Shown here: piece by piece, positions 35,903 through 46,970 of the stretch
How the letters are laid out: every line of letters starts with the position of its first letter
Position numbering within the stretch: position 1 is the stretch's first letter
NCBI GenBank assembly: GCA_963931865.1
Contig: OZ007507.1
Coordinates: 4,680,077 to 4,744,076 of the forward strand
DNA from: Axinella damicornis
Lineage: Eukaryota > Porifera > Demospongiae > Axinellida > Axinellidae
Length of the DNA stretch: 64,000 nucleotides
Reading direction: 5' to 3'
Notes under the pieces: model-generated
Database searches by the model: none
Told to the model about the DNA's origin: nothing
The model's input: the letters and a program-made list of their open reading frames with translations, nothing else
Position numbers and translations under genes: made by a program

Positions 35903-37768
35903 GAGGTTGCAACTATATCTAGTGGCCTCCCACTCATGGGGGGGGGGGGGGGGGGGACGAGGTTGCAACTATATCTAGTGGCCTCCCACTCATGATCAAT
36001 GGGTTCATGCTGCAAACAAACATAAGTTATTCAATTACAGGCCCCTTCAATCAATGGGTATAGCCTCGTTCCCAAGGTGATTGTAGGAATGAGGCTTGGG
36101 AATGAGACTAAAGGGATAAGAGGATGCAATACAGCTTCGACTTGTAATTTTGGATGAATTTGTGTATGTATCACCACTAAAGCTTGGGTTCACCTTGCAG
36201 GGATGTTTATGGTCTAGAGCTCTCAAACATAGCCTTCACTCTCCCCACTGCAGGTGTGTGCGGTTCCAATGGCGTCTCCTACAACAGCACCTGTCACATG
36301 ATGCAGGACACGTCCGGCGTTCAGGTGGCCCACGCCAGGAGGTGTAATGACCAGCAGTGTTCTGGTGGACAGGTGAGGTTGTAGGGAGTGGGGTGAGGTT
36401 GGGGACAGGTGGGGGAACAGGTGAGGTTGTAGGGAGTGGGGTGAGGTTCGGGGCAGGTGGCGGGACAGATGAGGTTGTAGGGAGTGAGGTGATCACGAGG
36501 CTTGTGGGGGTACACCTGAGGGGCCATGGGACAGGGTGAGGGTGGTAGACAGGTCAAGGGGACAGGGGAGGCTTGTTGGGACATGGTGAGGTGGGCATGC
36601 CAGGGTGAGGTGGAGGACAGGTGAAGCTTGTGGGGGTTGGTTGAGGTGGAAAATGACTGGCTAGGGGAGATATGATGGTGTAGCTAGGGGAGATATGATG
36701 GTCTCCCTCCACATATACACACCCTCCCTCCACTCATGCACATGCACACACACCCTCCACACATGCACCTCCCTCCACTCATGCACATGCACACACCCTC
36801 CCTCCAGGTGTGTGGCACTGATCGAGTTACATACAACAATGTCTGTGAGATGCGTAGCCAGTCTGGTAATGCTCGCATGGACCACATGGGCCGGTGTGAT
36901 GAGGGGTCCCAGGATGAAACTCCTGACCAGATGTGTGCAAGGGTGAAAACTTCAGGGAAGTGTGCCTACACAAGGGAAAACTGTTCCCACCGTGTGCAGC
37001 CAGAGGAGGGATGCTGCCCAGTGTGTGGTAAGCGTGAAGTGTTTGGTACTCTACGGACCTGGTGTGAATTAGAGTTAGCTGGCTGTGTGCCCACTTGCAT
37101 GATTGTAATTATGCAGCAAACGTAATGCCCAACAGCTTCCTTCCACCATCGTTGACTCCCTCCCGCTCTGTCCCCCTCTCTCTCTCCCTCCCTCCCTCCC
37201 TCCCTCCCTCCCTCCCTCCCTCCCTCCCTCCCTCCCTCTTTTCCTCCATCCTTCCCTCCCTCCCTTCCTTCCATTCCTCTCTCTCCCCTTGTCCCTCCCA
37301 ATTACAGGTGGTGTGGTTAGTGTTGCTGTAGACCGTGATGGACTAGGAGACTACGCTGAGCTCGATCCCAGTGTGGATACCCTAGACGAGTTCATGGAGA
37401 AGCTTGTGCGAAATAATGTTATACCACGCAATGTCTCAGACCGCTGTGAAATCCAGGCATCAACCACGGCCTCAAGGAACATGGAGGTCGCCTTCAGTGC
37501 CCGGAACCGCACTCACGCCCAGTACTGCCATGAACAAGGACAAGACATGGCCAATCGGATCAATCGTAACATGACAAGGCCAATGCAGGGGGGCAATGAG
37601 GATGAGTCAGCAGCAATCGAGCTCCCACCTGAGATCGAGTTTGCAGCTGCAGCCACCTTTGCTCCCCTCATCGAGGATGACATCACTCCAACCCCTGGCG
37701 GAGCTCCCCACCTTGTGCCTTCCCTCCTCCTCCTGCTGGCTGCCATCCTCCTCTCTACACTCTTCTGA
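26933..37768 (+). CDS. RECK-like secreted protease-inhibitor protein, copy 2
   Basis: Fourteen exons with the same lengths and phases as copy 1: 26933-26960, 27220-27399, 27723-27809, 28518-28634, 29655-29765, 31120-31356, 32275-32478, 32934-33169, 34219-34446, 34870-34978, 35475-35519, 36254-36372, 36808-37027, 37308-37768 (2382 nt, 793 aa). The reading frame is intact. By hand count about 36 residues differ from copy 1. About 30 fall in the first 400 residues (antistasin-type, linker, thyroglobulin and first VWC-like module) and about 6 in the RECK-core half. Examples in the thyroglobulin module: GVCITRRMGGDPD becomes GGCINRRMGNDPE, and DDDGTF becomes DDDGYF. All cysteines examined are kept, as are the signal peptide and the hydrophobic GPI-type tail. 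The exon 2 donor is GTTTGT here. Confidence 0.85.
28752..28903. repeat. (CA)n microsatellite in RECK-like 2, intron 4
   Basis: CA repeats with CAGAGACACATG interruptions. Confidence 0.95.
35860..35985. repeat. Poly-G runs with a local duplication in RECK-like 2, intron 11
   Basis: Two G runs are each followed by ACGAGGTTGCAACTATATCT and CTCCCACTCATG. Copy 1 has one such unit. This may be a real short duplication or an assembly effect of homopolymers. Confidence 0.6.
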
Positions 37769-38202
37769 CTTTGAAATGCATAGTGTGTGTATTCTACATG
37801 GACCACTATTTCCCTTTTTGTCGTTTGATCCCTGACAAAGTTTATTTTCTAGATTTATATGTACAGTCATATAGTCATATTTGTACGTGTGTTGTGTGGC
37901 TGGACCACTTTAGTGATGTAACTATTAGTTACTGATTATTATCGTGACTTGCTTCACCCCCAGTCTTGCATGCCACTAGCCCCCCTCCACCTGGTGTACC
38001 TGGTGTGCACACATGGCCGACATGGCAGAGAGGGGCTATATAGTGGCTAGACTGCCTCACCCCAAGACTATTCTGTTGCAAGTCTTGGTACGTTGGTTAT
38101 ATACACTTCTGCCTAGTATAATACTCGAGTCCATGATATTCATAGACACCATCTACCAAGCTAGGGCCCTTATAAAATGTCAATTTGGTCCAAAGTTCCC
38201 AT

Positions 38203-38273
38203 CAAGAGTGCATGATGACATGTCACTGCAGGGCGGAGCCCCGCAAGGATGATGATGTCATCATGTGCTCTTG
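38203..38273. mobile_element. 71-bp palindromic micro-element
   Basis: CAAGAGTGCATGATGACATG... pairs with ...ATGTCATCATGTGCTCTTG, the same terminal family as 17646-17684. A clear target duplication was not seen. It sits near the right edge of duplication unit 2. Confidence 0.7.
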
Positions 38274-39510
38274 TTCTACGGCAAGCGATCCAAATACTGG
38301 TGGTGGGAATGAGGCTAAGGCTACTATAGACGTTTGCTATATATACTGCTAAAGCTCTTAATTAGTCTCATGGGCCATGCAAACTCTGGCCGACAAGACT
38401 AGCACTTCTTTTTTTTTTGCATTTGCTGCTATGAACATTAACAAACAAAGAGTACTGGTTTAGTAAGTTGTGCTACTTGTGTTCTGAATGACTTATCAGT
38501 ATGGAAAGTTGCAAACTTTGAATTTTGCTGATACTGGAAGAAGCTCTTGTAGCACACATTCACCTAGTCTCATTCCCAGACCGTTTATCCAGCACGTGTA
38601 TCACTTTCTAGTACTAAAAGCGATCCACGTTGGGGTTGGTTGGGTCTGGGACCGAGACTAACATTCACCTACACTCGCATACATTTATGTAAACCGGTGT
38701 CCAAGAATCGCTTAGTGCTAACAGTAGACTGCACCCTCCATGGGGGTGCAGTCGACTTATGTGTACTTGGTGTTACACATAGCATAGGTACCTGTTAATA
38801 ACCCTTTAACTATGGAATTCTTTCCCCCAAGACAACACATTTTCATGCATCCAGCGCACACCACCTTCGTAGGTGCTCCTCTCCCACAGCATTCGCTCTT
38901 CAGGGAGGCTCACACACATGGAGAGCCCCCTCTGGCAATACCATTAATGATATTCATGACCACCCACAATCAGAGGTCAAAGGTGGATGTCAGCTGGATT
39001 CTCACCCATGCAGGATTTGCCTAAACATGGCCAGATCTGACTTCTGGCACATCATACACCATCAATGCATGTTTTCTTGAGGACCCGTCTGAAAACCTCG
39101 GCGGGGTCTGTGAACCTCATTAAAATCAAAACCTCACTTTTACATTTAGTGAGGGGTGCACGCCAAAAAACGGACAAACTTTCCCATAGTCACTAAGCCT
39201 TCTCACGCCTTTTAAGGACAGTATTTTTTTGTGGACTGATGAGAAGCCCTACAAGTGCATAGGATCTAAAATTGGGGCTTAAAGGGTTTTAACCATATTC
39301 ACTGCTGATGTACCACATCATATGAGAGTTGCATACTCTTATTGTCTTGATCCAGTGGAATTTGGTGATCACATCAAAATAGTGAAGTCATCATGCAATA
39401 ATTTTCTTTTACAGAAGCATAACTATATAGGTACAAGAAAACACAACACGTTTGATGCATACAGATAGGTACATGTCTGTTACAAGATTATTGTCAAGGG
39501 GTGTGAGCAA
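38274..39510. other. Spacer between RECK-like 2 and the NLR gene
   Basis: A diverged hairpin-type repeat (38572-38661, TAGTCTCATTCCCAGACCG...GGTCTGGGACCGAGACTA) recurs at 42526-42613 and in part at 51965-52017. A short open frame at 38812-39024 has no recognised homology. No gene was identified. Confidence 0.5.
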
Positions 39511-42500
39511 CTAGGGGCATATCAACTGGAAGTAGGGGAATCGAAAAGATGGAGGGTTAAATGGATTTGATCGGTACCAGTTGATCTGAGAAACAACTCT
39601 CTGGTGTTGTACTGAAGGCTCAAGAGATGTATACACAGCATGAAGTTGTGAGAAAACATTAATACCAAGTAACACAATCGAGAGCTGTGAACTAGTAAGT
39701 GACCTCGTAAAGTTGACTCTCATGAGTGTTCCATTGTGTCTTATAGCTCGACTGATGTTGTGGACAATGGTATCACTTAGATCATCATTATCGGAAAGGT
39801 CAAGGTAAGTTATGCGTGCGTATTGCAGTGCTGCAGCAAAAATGGAATAATTGGAGAGAGAAGGTTCAAAAAAGGAATGAAAGCATATAAACTCGAGGTG
39901 TTTGCTATACAGCAGCAGAAGTACAGCATAGTATTCAAAGTAGACAACCATTTTTTTGTTGAGTTGAACGAATGTCAAACACAACTCTTTGCAGCCACGA
40001 TCCCTGGATTTGCAGTCATAACTTCTGGACATGGTTTCCACAAGTTCTTTCATAATAGCACACTGATTAGCTGTATCATCAGGTGAGGAGTCTGGCCGAA
40101 TTCCCGACAAAAAATTGCCCATATAAAAAAACTTAAGTGCAAAAACCCCAACCACATCTGTGTCTCTAACAAGTTCACAAAATCCTTTAACAACATCACT
40201 GTCCCAATTATCAATATGGATTACCAACGGTGAGGCCTTTTGAAGAAGATGGTCCTCCGGTGACAACACTTTGTTGTAACCTCGAACCACATCAACACCA
40301 CTGAAGAACTTGAACAGTGGATCCATGGCAAGTTCGCTTCCAGCTTGCCTTGCTACACCAGACTTCCATGATGATTTAACCTGATGAATAAGAAGTTTGA
40401 TACCCTTTGGATGGTGTTCAAAAAAATGTGTTCGAAATGCTAGGACACAACGTGTAATTTGGCAATAGTGGGCAAGGAAATAACCCAGCAGTTGCATGTG
40501 CCTCATAAACCAAATTTCAGGTGATGCCCAATAGCTTAAATCTAATAGATTACAAGGACCACCTTTGGGCTGGACAAAACGACATAACTCGGCTGACTGT
40601 GCTTCATAAATACAGTTAACTATCATGAACAATGCGTGATCTGTATTCCTGATCTTAAGTGTCGTAGAGCCACAATTGTCTAGCTCATAATGCTTCTCCC
40701 GACATGTTTCTTCAATTATAAAGAACACATCCTTGTTGCTAAACTGTGTCAATCCAGCAAAGAATGTGATCATTGGTAGATGTTTTCTTGCATCTACTAG
40801 TTCTTTGACTACCTTCACTTGTTCGTCATTGCTGAGAGTGGAGAGGTGCACGGCTGCCAGAAATTCTTGCAGAGTAATATGGACAAAGCTCAGCTCTTCT
40901 TCTACTCCAAATGCATCAATTTTTGGAACAACCCTCATTAATCCCAATGTAGCTAATGAAATTGGCACTTGAGGTGAAAAGTCAGATGAAGTGAAGATTG
41001 TTCTGGTTTTAACTGTACCATTAAATGCTAGCAGGCAAAGAGAATCAAAACATTCTCTCGGGGATTCCGGTAGGCCTTTGAACTTCCTTAGTGTTTTAAT
41101 ACTGTGTTTCCATCTCATCTGAAGGTTGCGCAGAAGAAGGTTCAACACAAGGCATTCAAAGAGCTTTGTCTGAGTGTTAGGCAGTTCAGAGCCAAATGAG
41201 AAGAAGAGGTGGACTAGAATGACAATATTAATTGGAAGGGAGCAGAAGCTCAACAACTCCACATTGCTCCTAATATGGTCAATAAGGAGTTCAGGATCAT
41301 GAGCTGTGCCAGCTGTGCTTTGAACAATGATTTCATTGGCTTGCTCAGTGGAAAGGTCGCAAATTTCAAATTCAAACCCAAATGACTCACCAAGATATTC
41401 AGTTTCAGGCCTCGTTGTGATAACTATACTGCATTCTGGAAGAAATTCACCAGATTGGTCACCGCAAATGAAGTGAGCTATGAATGACTCTCTTTGTATG
41501 TCTTGTGGCAGATCGTCCCAGCTGTCAAACCAAAAGCACACCTGTTTTCCATTGGATACACTAATGGCCTCCGCAATAGCTATCCTTTGTCTTTGATCAG
41601 GATGAGGTATCAGGTCGGCTAGACAACTGGCTTGTTGAACTCTAGGTGAACGGAGTGAAATGGAAAGAAACAGTCGAAAATTTTGAAATATTGTTCCTTT
41701 GCTCCACTGCTTACTTGCCTGCCAGGTGAGAGTGGTTTTGCCTGAGCCTGGGTTGCCCTTGATAATGATTTTCTGTGGACACTTTCCTGGATTTGGCTCT
41801 TGGATTTCTTGCTCAAACAGCTCATGAAGTGCTACTGGCTGTCTGTTGCCCTTCTCAAGGGCGTCACTTTCATCTGACTGTTCATCAGGAATTTCTGCCA
41901 TTTCTCGGTCTATGTATACAGGAGACTTCACCTTCCCATGCGGCCACTGGTCTGGAAGAAGACCTGGATGGGGGAGCTTCTCATATTGTAGCTGAAGATA
42001 TTCACGATACTGTTCCAACTCTGAATTATCAATGTCAGGGGCTATCTGGGGATTCAACATTATCTCCCTCACTTTATATGCCATCTCCATGTCTTCCAAC
42101 CGTAAGGAAAGTCTAATTAGTTGATGATAAGTAGCAGCTTCTTTGCTTTTCTTTTTCCATCGAAGCAACATTTTGTACTTCTGGACAGCATACTTATGGT
42201 TATCACGTTTGATTTCCTCCTCTTCAGATTCCACCAACCCCAAGAATGTAGAATAGCTTTCCCAGGTTGTCATGTACTGAGCTAATCTAGCTAGGTCATT
42301 TTCGGTCCATACTGAATCCAGAGCTTCGGCGGACAGGCCAGCATATACATCCTCGGTGGGCAGGACAGTATTTCCTATATACAAGATATAAAATAGTCTA
42401 TTCTCAAGACCTCCCCAGCTTATATATCTGGGATATACATAGCTTTCTTGTGTGCTAAAATGTTTGATTACCACTGGACAGATGATAATCATCGGGGGTG

Positions 42501-42546
42501 AGCTTGAGTGAGATCTAGTTTGTAGTCTCATTCCCAGATCTTTCAT
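39511..42546 (-). CDS. NLR-type immune receptor exon: Death, NACHT, short LRR
   Basis: This is a long uninterrupted frame. Numbering from the ATG at 42546: a Death-fold domain at about 72-160 (NDLARLAQYM..W..FLGL...EEIK), NACHT NTPase with Walker A GNPGSGKTT at about 264 and Walker B FWFDSWDD at about 349, a TTRPE motif near 388, and one recognisable leucine-rich unit near the C-terminus (ITYLDLSDNDDLSDTI). NLRs are cytosolic sensors that oligomerise through NACHT; Death domains recruit adaptors. The first 57 residues overlap repeat sequence and match no domain, so the ATG at 42546 is doubtful. An acceptor (TATATAG|G) at 42375 would start the exon at 42374, in phase with an upstream exon ending at 46982. 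The LRR part is short for the family. Confidence 0.85.
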   Translation of the reverse strand: MKDLGMRLQTRSHSSSPPMIIICPVVIKHFSTQESYVYPRYISWGGLENRLFYILYIGNTVLPTEDVYAGLSAEALDSVWTENDLARLAQYMTTWESYSTFLGLVESEEEEIKRDNHKYAVQKYKMLLRWKKKSKEAATYHQLIRLSLRLEDMEMAYKVREIMLNPQIAPDIDNSELEQYREYLQLQYEKLPHPGLLPDQWPHGKVKSPVYIDREMAEIPDEQSDESDALEKGNRQPVALHELFEQEIQEPNPGKCPQKIIIKGNPGSGKTTLTWQASKQWSKGTIFQNFRLFLSISLRSPRVQQASCLADLIPHPDQRQRIAIAEAISVSNGKQVCFWFDSWDDLPQDIQRESFIAHFICGDQSGEFLPECSIVITTRPETEYLGESFGFEFEICDLSTEQANEIIVQSTAGTAHDPELLIDHIRSNVELLSFCSLPINIVILVHLFFSFGSELPNTQTKLFECLVLNLLLRNLQMRWKHSIKTLRKFKGLPESPRECFDSLCLLAFNGTVKTRTIFTSSDFSPQVPISLATLGLMRVVPKIDAFGVEEELSFVHITLQEFLAAVHLSTLSNDEQVKVVKELVDARKHLPMITFFAGLTQFSNKDVFFIIEETCREKHYELDNCGSTTLKIRNTDHALFMIVNCIYEAQSAELCRFVQPKGGPCNLLDLSYWASPEIWFMRHMQLLGYFLAHYCQITRCVLAFRTHFFEHHPKGIKLLIHQVKSSWKSGVARQAGSELAMDPLFKFFSGVDVVRGYNKVLSPEDHLLQKASPLVIHIDNWDSDVVKGFCELVRDTDVVGVFALKFFYMGNFLSGIRPDSSPDDTANQCAIMKELVETMSRSYDCKSRDRGCKELCLTFVQLNKKMVVYFEYYAVLLLLYSKHLEFICFHSFFEPSLSNYSIFAAALQYARITYLDLSDNDDLSDTIVHNISRAIRHNGTLMRVNFTRSLTSSQLSIVLLGINVFSQLHAVYTSLEPSVQHQRVVSQINWYRSNPFNPPSFRFPYFQLICP

Positions 42547-43004
42547 TCAGCGCGTATAACACATGGAATACTAAAAGTGATCTGCGCTAGGGTTGGTAGG
42601 GTCTGGGACCTACCTAGCCTCGTTCGTATGCACGGGGCCTGAGAACGAGGCTAGGACCTACCCATTTTGGGAATGGGAGAATGATGAGCGCTGTGCAAAG
42701 TAACAGTTGTCATGTGATCACAACATGCTATAGTGACTGAGATTATAGTGAAAGCCCAGGGAGGTCTAAGATGAGAGACAAACTAAAAGGAATTTGAAAG
42801 TGGAAGTCATCCTAGTTGAACCATCACCTTACTATTTAACGAAAAGCCACCCACAACTGATACGTACGTACTTCACTCATGGTAACAGTACACACCCTAC
42901 ACTGAATGGAACAGTGAACATTAATTTTGTCACCATAAAATCAGTTTCCATGCACAGAACAGCAGCTGGGTGCATGCATACAGGAAGTTCTGCCCACTCA
43001 ATTA

Positions 43005-44090
43005 TTGGGGCGAGCCTGAGCGAGCCCCACATAGACGTGTAAAACGGAAACCATGTCTGTATGTCTGTATGTCTTTATGTCTGTATCGTACATCGTACCA
43101 TAAATAAACGCTTCTGCAAATCATGATAATTCACACGTGCTCGCTCAACAACGAAGCACTCAACGACTGAGAGGCACGAATCGTGAACCGTGTACTCCTT
43201 GGATGGCTAGAATTGGTGCCACTTCGCCTACTCCCATTTCGCCTACTAATAATGAATTAGTGCCATTTCGCCTACTCAACTGAAAAAGGTATTTTATTGA
43301 TCTGCAAAATACGAGATGAACTCATCAACCCTCGGTAGGTTTGGGGCAGACATCTTGATTGGTTGCCATGCTAGCCGAACAAATCGAAGAGGCACAAAAG
43401 CAAGTGCCACTGTTTGGCGTACAAACCGACTGAAAGTAGCATCTTCTCGATAGGCAACCTGTAGCCCAAGTTTGGATATTTTGCGGTTGAGAGCTTGGGC
43501 AAAGGACATCAATACCTCACAAAACTGTCCAAAACATCAATACCTGTCAAGAAGACTTCCATTCTACCATGCAAAAACTTTTTTAGTTGAGGCGAAATGG
43601 CACTAATTCATTATTAGTAGGCGAAATGGGAGTAGGCGAAGTGGCACTAACCCGATGGCTATACAACAGGGACGGAGACCACTCATGAGTCTACCTCTTC
43701 AATGGATACAGTGATGCGCGCTACCGCACGGCAACAAAGACTGTGAAAGTGCGACTTCTGACTGATCAAGCTAGCTAGCTACAACTTAGAGTTCACCGAT
43801 TGCGACTCACAGCTGCACAGTTGCTCACTGTGTTGGAGTCACTGACTCGTAGACCTCTGCTCTTCAATGGCTACAGTCATGGGAGCTACTGCGCCATGCA
43901 TAGCGAAAGAAGACAGCGAGAGTGCTTTCACTGTCTGCTCGTGCCGCATGTATATACATGATCATCATGTACTGTCCATACAATTCTTGTGCTACAATTC
44001 TACAGCCTGAGGTTGAGCTAGCTACATTCGAATGAGTGAAATGCATGCTGCATATGCATGCACTCGCTCAGGCTCGCCCCACAATGTTAT
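43005..44090. mobile_element. Element of about 1.09 kb with GGGGCGAGCCTGAGCGAG ends
   Basis: ATTGGGGCGAGCCTGAGCGAG (left) and CTCGCTCAGGCTCGCCCCA (right) are inverted. Inside lie imperfect repeats with CTCTTCAATGG(A/C)TACAGT and a nested MULE-derived insert. No transposase of its own was seen. Confidence 0.55.
43201..43661 (-). mobile_element. Non-autonomous MULE derivative with 8-9 bp target duplication
   Basis: Ends carry GTGCCACTTCGCCTACTCCC with subterminal GGCGAAATG repeats. Flanks GGATGGCTA (43201-43209) and CGATGGCTA (43653-43661) differ at one base. The inside encodes, on the minus strand, FAQALNRKISKLGLQVAYRE..., a piece of the MULE-type transposase also seen at 51368. Confidence 0.75.
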
Positions 44091-44989
44091 ACATTCTGCT
44101 AGTTTAGTCAGTATCCTGATCAATGTCACATTCAAACTCCAAATTATACTTCAGTAGTGGTTTGCTATACTCAGGTGCATTAATTAAGGACTGGGACCGT
44201 AACCTTCACAGTTGAATTTATTACAGTGTAGATTATTAAGCACAACGCGTGTTCAAGAACATTCTGTCTTTATACGCAGACTGCCCTTCACATTAATTAC
44301 CGTCTTGCCCTTTCAAACTCCACATGAATTGAATATTATAGATTAAGTCATGCATTAAAAGAGTCAATCATGTTCAGTGAATCCTTTTGAGTTGTGGTGG
44401 CTTCCAAGTAGCTAAAGGTTTCACAACCAGTTTCAGTTTCATTCGGCTTATGCACCTGGTTTTCCAGTAGATAGAAGAAACCGCAGGCAGACTTTCGTCT
44501 CCAAGAGATACTATCTCAGGAAGATCCCTCATACTTCAGCATTCACAGACACCAGCGTAAGTCCACGGCTGAGTTTGCATATATATATTGTCCATGTCCA
44601 ACTGTATCAGCCTTTTCCACTTAGAAGTTTAAATTTTCTGAAAATATAATCTTTGACACCTAAAATGAACAACTTGGCAAAACAACTGAGCAAGACTTAG
44701 CGGCAGGGGAGCAACAGGCTTCCTTCACAACATAAACATACACTGCCTCTAAAAACAGCTTCTTACTATCATAGTGGTTGCCTTGATCGCAGCATAATCA
44801 TGACAATCCTAGATGACAGTGGTTATGACAGTATAGAGACTAATTGCAACAAGGCAACCTGAAATGAATGCTGGCTCACATGCTGGACCTGGGCACAAGG
44901 CAATCTCACAGCCATATCCAGCAGATTTTAAACACTGAATATCATTGAGTGAATCACCATGCAGCTGCCATAATGAGTCATGAAGAGAA
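44091..44989. other. Spacer or intron sequence, no gene seen
   Basis: AT-rich unique-looking sequence. If the 2A-led NLR model holds, it is part of the first NLR intron. Confidence 0.5.
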
Positions 44990-45387
44990 CAGTTCCATCT
45001 AGCCTCGTTCCCAGGCGCTCGGTAATTGGGGAGCCGCGCATGCGCAAACAGTGGATACCAGGCGCTCTTCTCCCCAGCCACCCTTGACTACAACTGCACT
45101 TCAGTATCATGGTATAAGTATGATGGGGCATCGGCTGAGAACCTTAATGATAGTATTCTGTGGCCTGAGTTTGTGCTATTCTCAGTCAAAGTTCTGATGA
45201 CAGTCATTTGCATGCAAATGCAAATGCTCAACATTCTGGTACTCTTCATGCCCTCATGATGGCAGCTGGTGATTCCCTGGCCGCTATGAATCAGTGGACT
45301 GTTCCACTGCAATGGAATACTGGAACAGTGCTATAAAATACTTTCTAGAAATTACCGAGCACCTGGGAACGAGGCTACAGTTCCATC
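44990..45387. mobile_element. 378-bp TAGCCTCGTTCCCAGGC element with 10-bp target duplication
   Basis: Element 45000-45377 has ends TAGCCTCGTTCCCAGGCGCT and CACCTGGGAACGAGGCTA, plus inner GGTAATT/AATTACC. It is flanked by CAGTTCCATC on both sides (44990-44999, 45378-45387). No transposase was found. Confidence 0.85.
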
Positions 45388-46466
45388 ATACTTTTGTAGT
45401 GACCCCCCTCCAACCATTAGCAGTGTGTTTTGCTTCTAAGATGATCTTGTTGCAGCTTCCTTTCAGAATGCTTTATGCAATTAGCTAGTCCAAAATGAAA
45501 CTCTCTTAACCACTGTCTACTGGGATTGTCAGCAACTGGGGTAACCACTCTATGTGGTTACAACACTCAATCTAGAAAGTCACAGATAGTTTATATTGCA
45601 CTCACATGACAAGGATCTTTGTAGTCCCTATTGCTGAGTTCATAGCACTTATCTGTGGTCTAAACAAACTTCCCAGACCTTCAATTGTTGCTGTACTCCA
45701 TGTAAGTATTGACCAGACTGGTTGTGCAGAAGGGACACAATACTGACCCACAGTTGCTAGGTGACAAATTCAATTGTCAAAGTAACTAATGAAATTTTTG
45801 CAGGTACAAACTTTCGTGAATCTTCATAAAACCCGTCACTCTAACGAAATTTCAATTTCGTAACAAGGGTCGCAACTTATGACCACACCTCCTATACTTT
45901 GGCGATAGCTAGAGGACTTAGCGTGCCCAACTTCAACATGGAAGTGAGACTATCACCAGGAGACAGCTTGTGTGTTGCCATGAAGCAATGCATATTTGGC
46001 ATTTGGCACCCGATGTTCGTTTGATCATGAGATCTTGCTGGTGTATGGTCTTCTCAACTGTGTGTGTGATGGTGTGCTCTGCAGCTGCTTGCTCACCTTA
46101 TTGTTTAATGGTATTTTAAACTCCTGGTATCAGGGGAGGACATGGAGGGAATGGTAAACATACCAGCAGGTAGTGTGGATGGGTTGAAGGAAAAATGTAT
46201 GATAGGTTTTCACGGACTCACCATGGTCGCTGAGTTATCTGTGCTATTGTCATCACTTTGCCCACCATTTTTGTGTGTTTTCTCATTATGCTTGTGTGGT
46301 TTTTGTTTTTAGTCCCATTCTGCTCCGTCTGCCAGAATCGATTTTGGGCTGCGGGATTTGACTGTGAGCTAGCTAGATGTCATGCACTGACTGAAAAAGA
46401 TAATTTTGTTGCTGAAACTCACTTTGGTGGCAGAATTGTTGTCTTCCTGTCGGCCATCGTTTGGAG
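45388..46466. other. Spacer or intron sequence, no gene seen
   Basis: No domain or convincing exon was identified on either strand. Confidence 0.45.
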
Positions 46467-46610
46467 TAGCCTCGTTCCCAGGCCTACCCCGTTCTTTCTG
46501 TTCTTCGGTTTGCGTTGACCATGAATAATACACGAATGCGGAAGAGTGGCTAAGAACGGGGAAGGCCTGGTATCATTCATCACGTGAGTGACGTCAGGTG
46601 GACGCAAGGT
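46467..46610. mobile_element. MITE family A, internally deleted copy
   Basis: TAGCCTCGTTCCCAGGCCTA + CCCCGTTCTTTCTGTTCTTC, then AATACACGAATGCGGAAGAG and GACGTCAGGTGGACGC. It keeps the left end and part of the core of the 56955-57391 element. Confidence 0.7.
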
Positions 46611-46789
46611 GTCACAAGGTGCAGAGCATGACAGAAGCTTTTTTTGATAGCATAATCCCTGGCAAATTTATCTGCTGTCTCGCTCAAGAAAAGCGGTAAA
46701 TACGGCTTTTTGGTGAACTGAACTGCTCGTTTTTGCACGGCTATACAGCGTATCGGTAAAAGCTTCCGTCATGGCCTGCACCTTGTGAC
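46611..46789. mobile_element. 179-bp MITE
   Basis: Terminal inverted repeats of about 32 bp: GTCACAAGGTGCAGAGCATG and, inverted at the right, CATGGCCTGCACCTTGTGAC. Confidence 0.8.
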
Positions 46790-46970
46790 AGCGTATCTCC
46801 ACCTCCAGAATCAAGTTGCTCGCGCTGTTCGTACCAGAGATTCTTGGTTAGCGAGCTTAAGTATACATTTCCCAATACATTTCTCACGGCACGTACAAGA
46901 GTATCCCGTAACCTTAATGAAGTACACCCAGCCTGCAGGAGCTCGAGCCAAGTGTAACATGGCTGCAGAT

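Larger units (their letters stand above)
26775..38140 (+). repeat. Tandem duplication unit 2 (carries RECK-like gene 2)
   Basis: Direct-orientation copy of 11110-22660. Upstream sequence with TATATAACCTCCAC and GGGATAAAAT is shared, so both genes probably kept their core promoters. Confidence 0.9.

Noticed and set aside
38812..39024. 70-residue plus-strand frame
   Set aside because: No recognisable family, no splice context and no neighbouring exons; left as spacer.
44809..45312. Short frames on both strands at 45.0-45.3 kb
   Set aside because: They lie across the 378-bp hairpin element with target duplication and show no domain.
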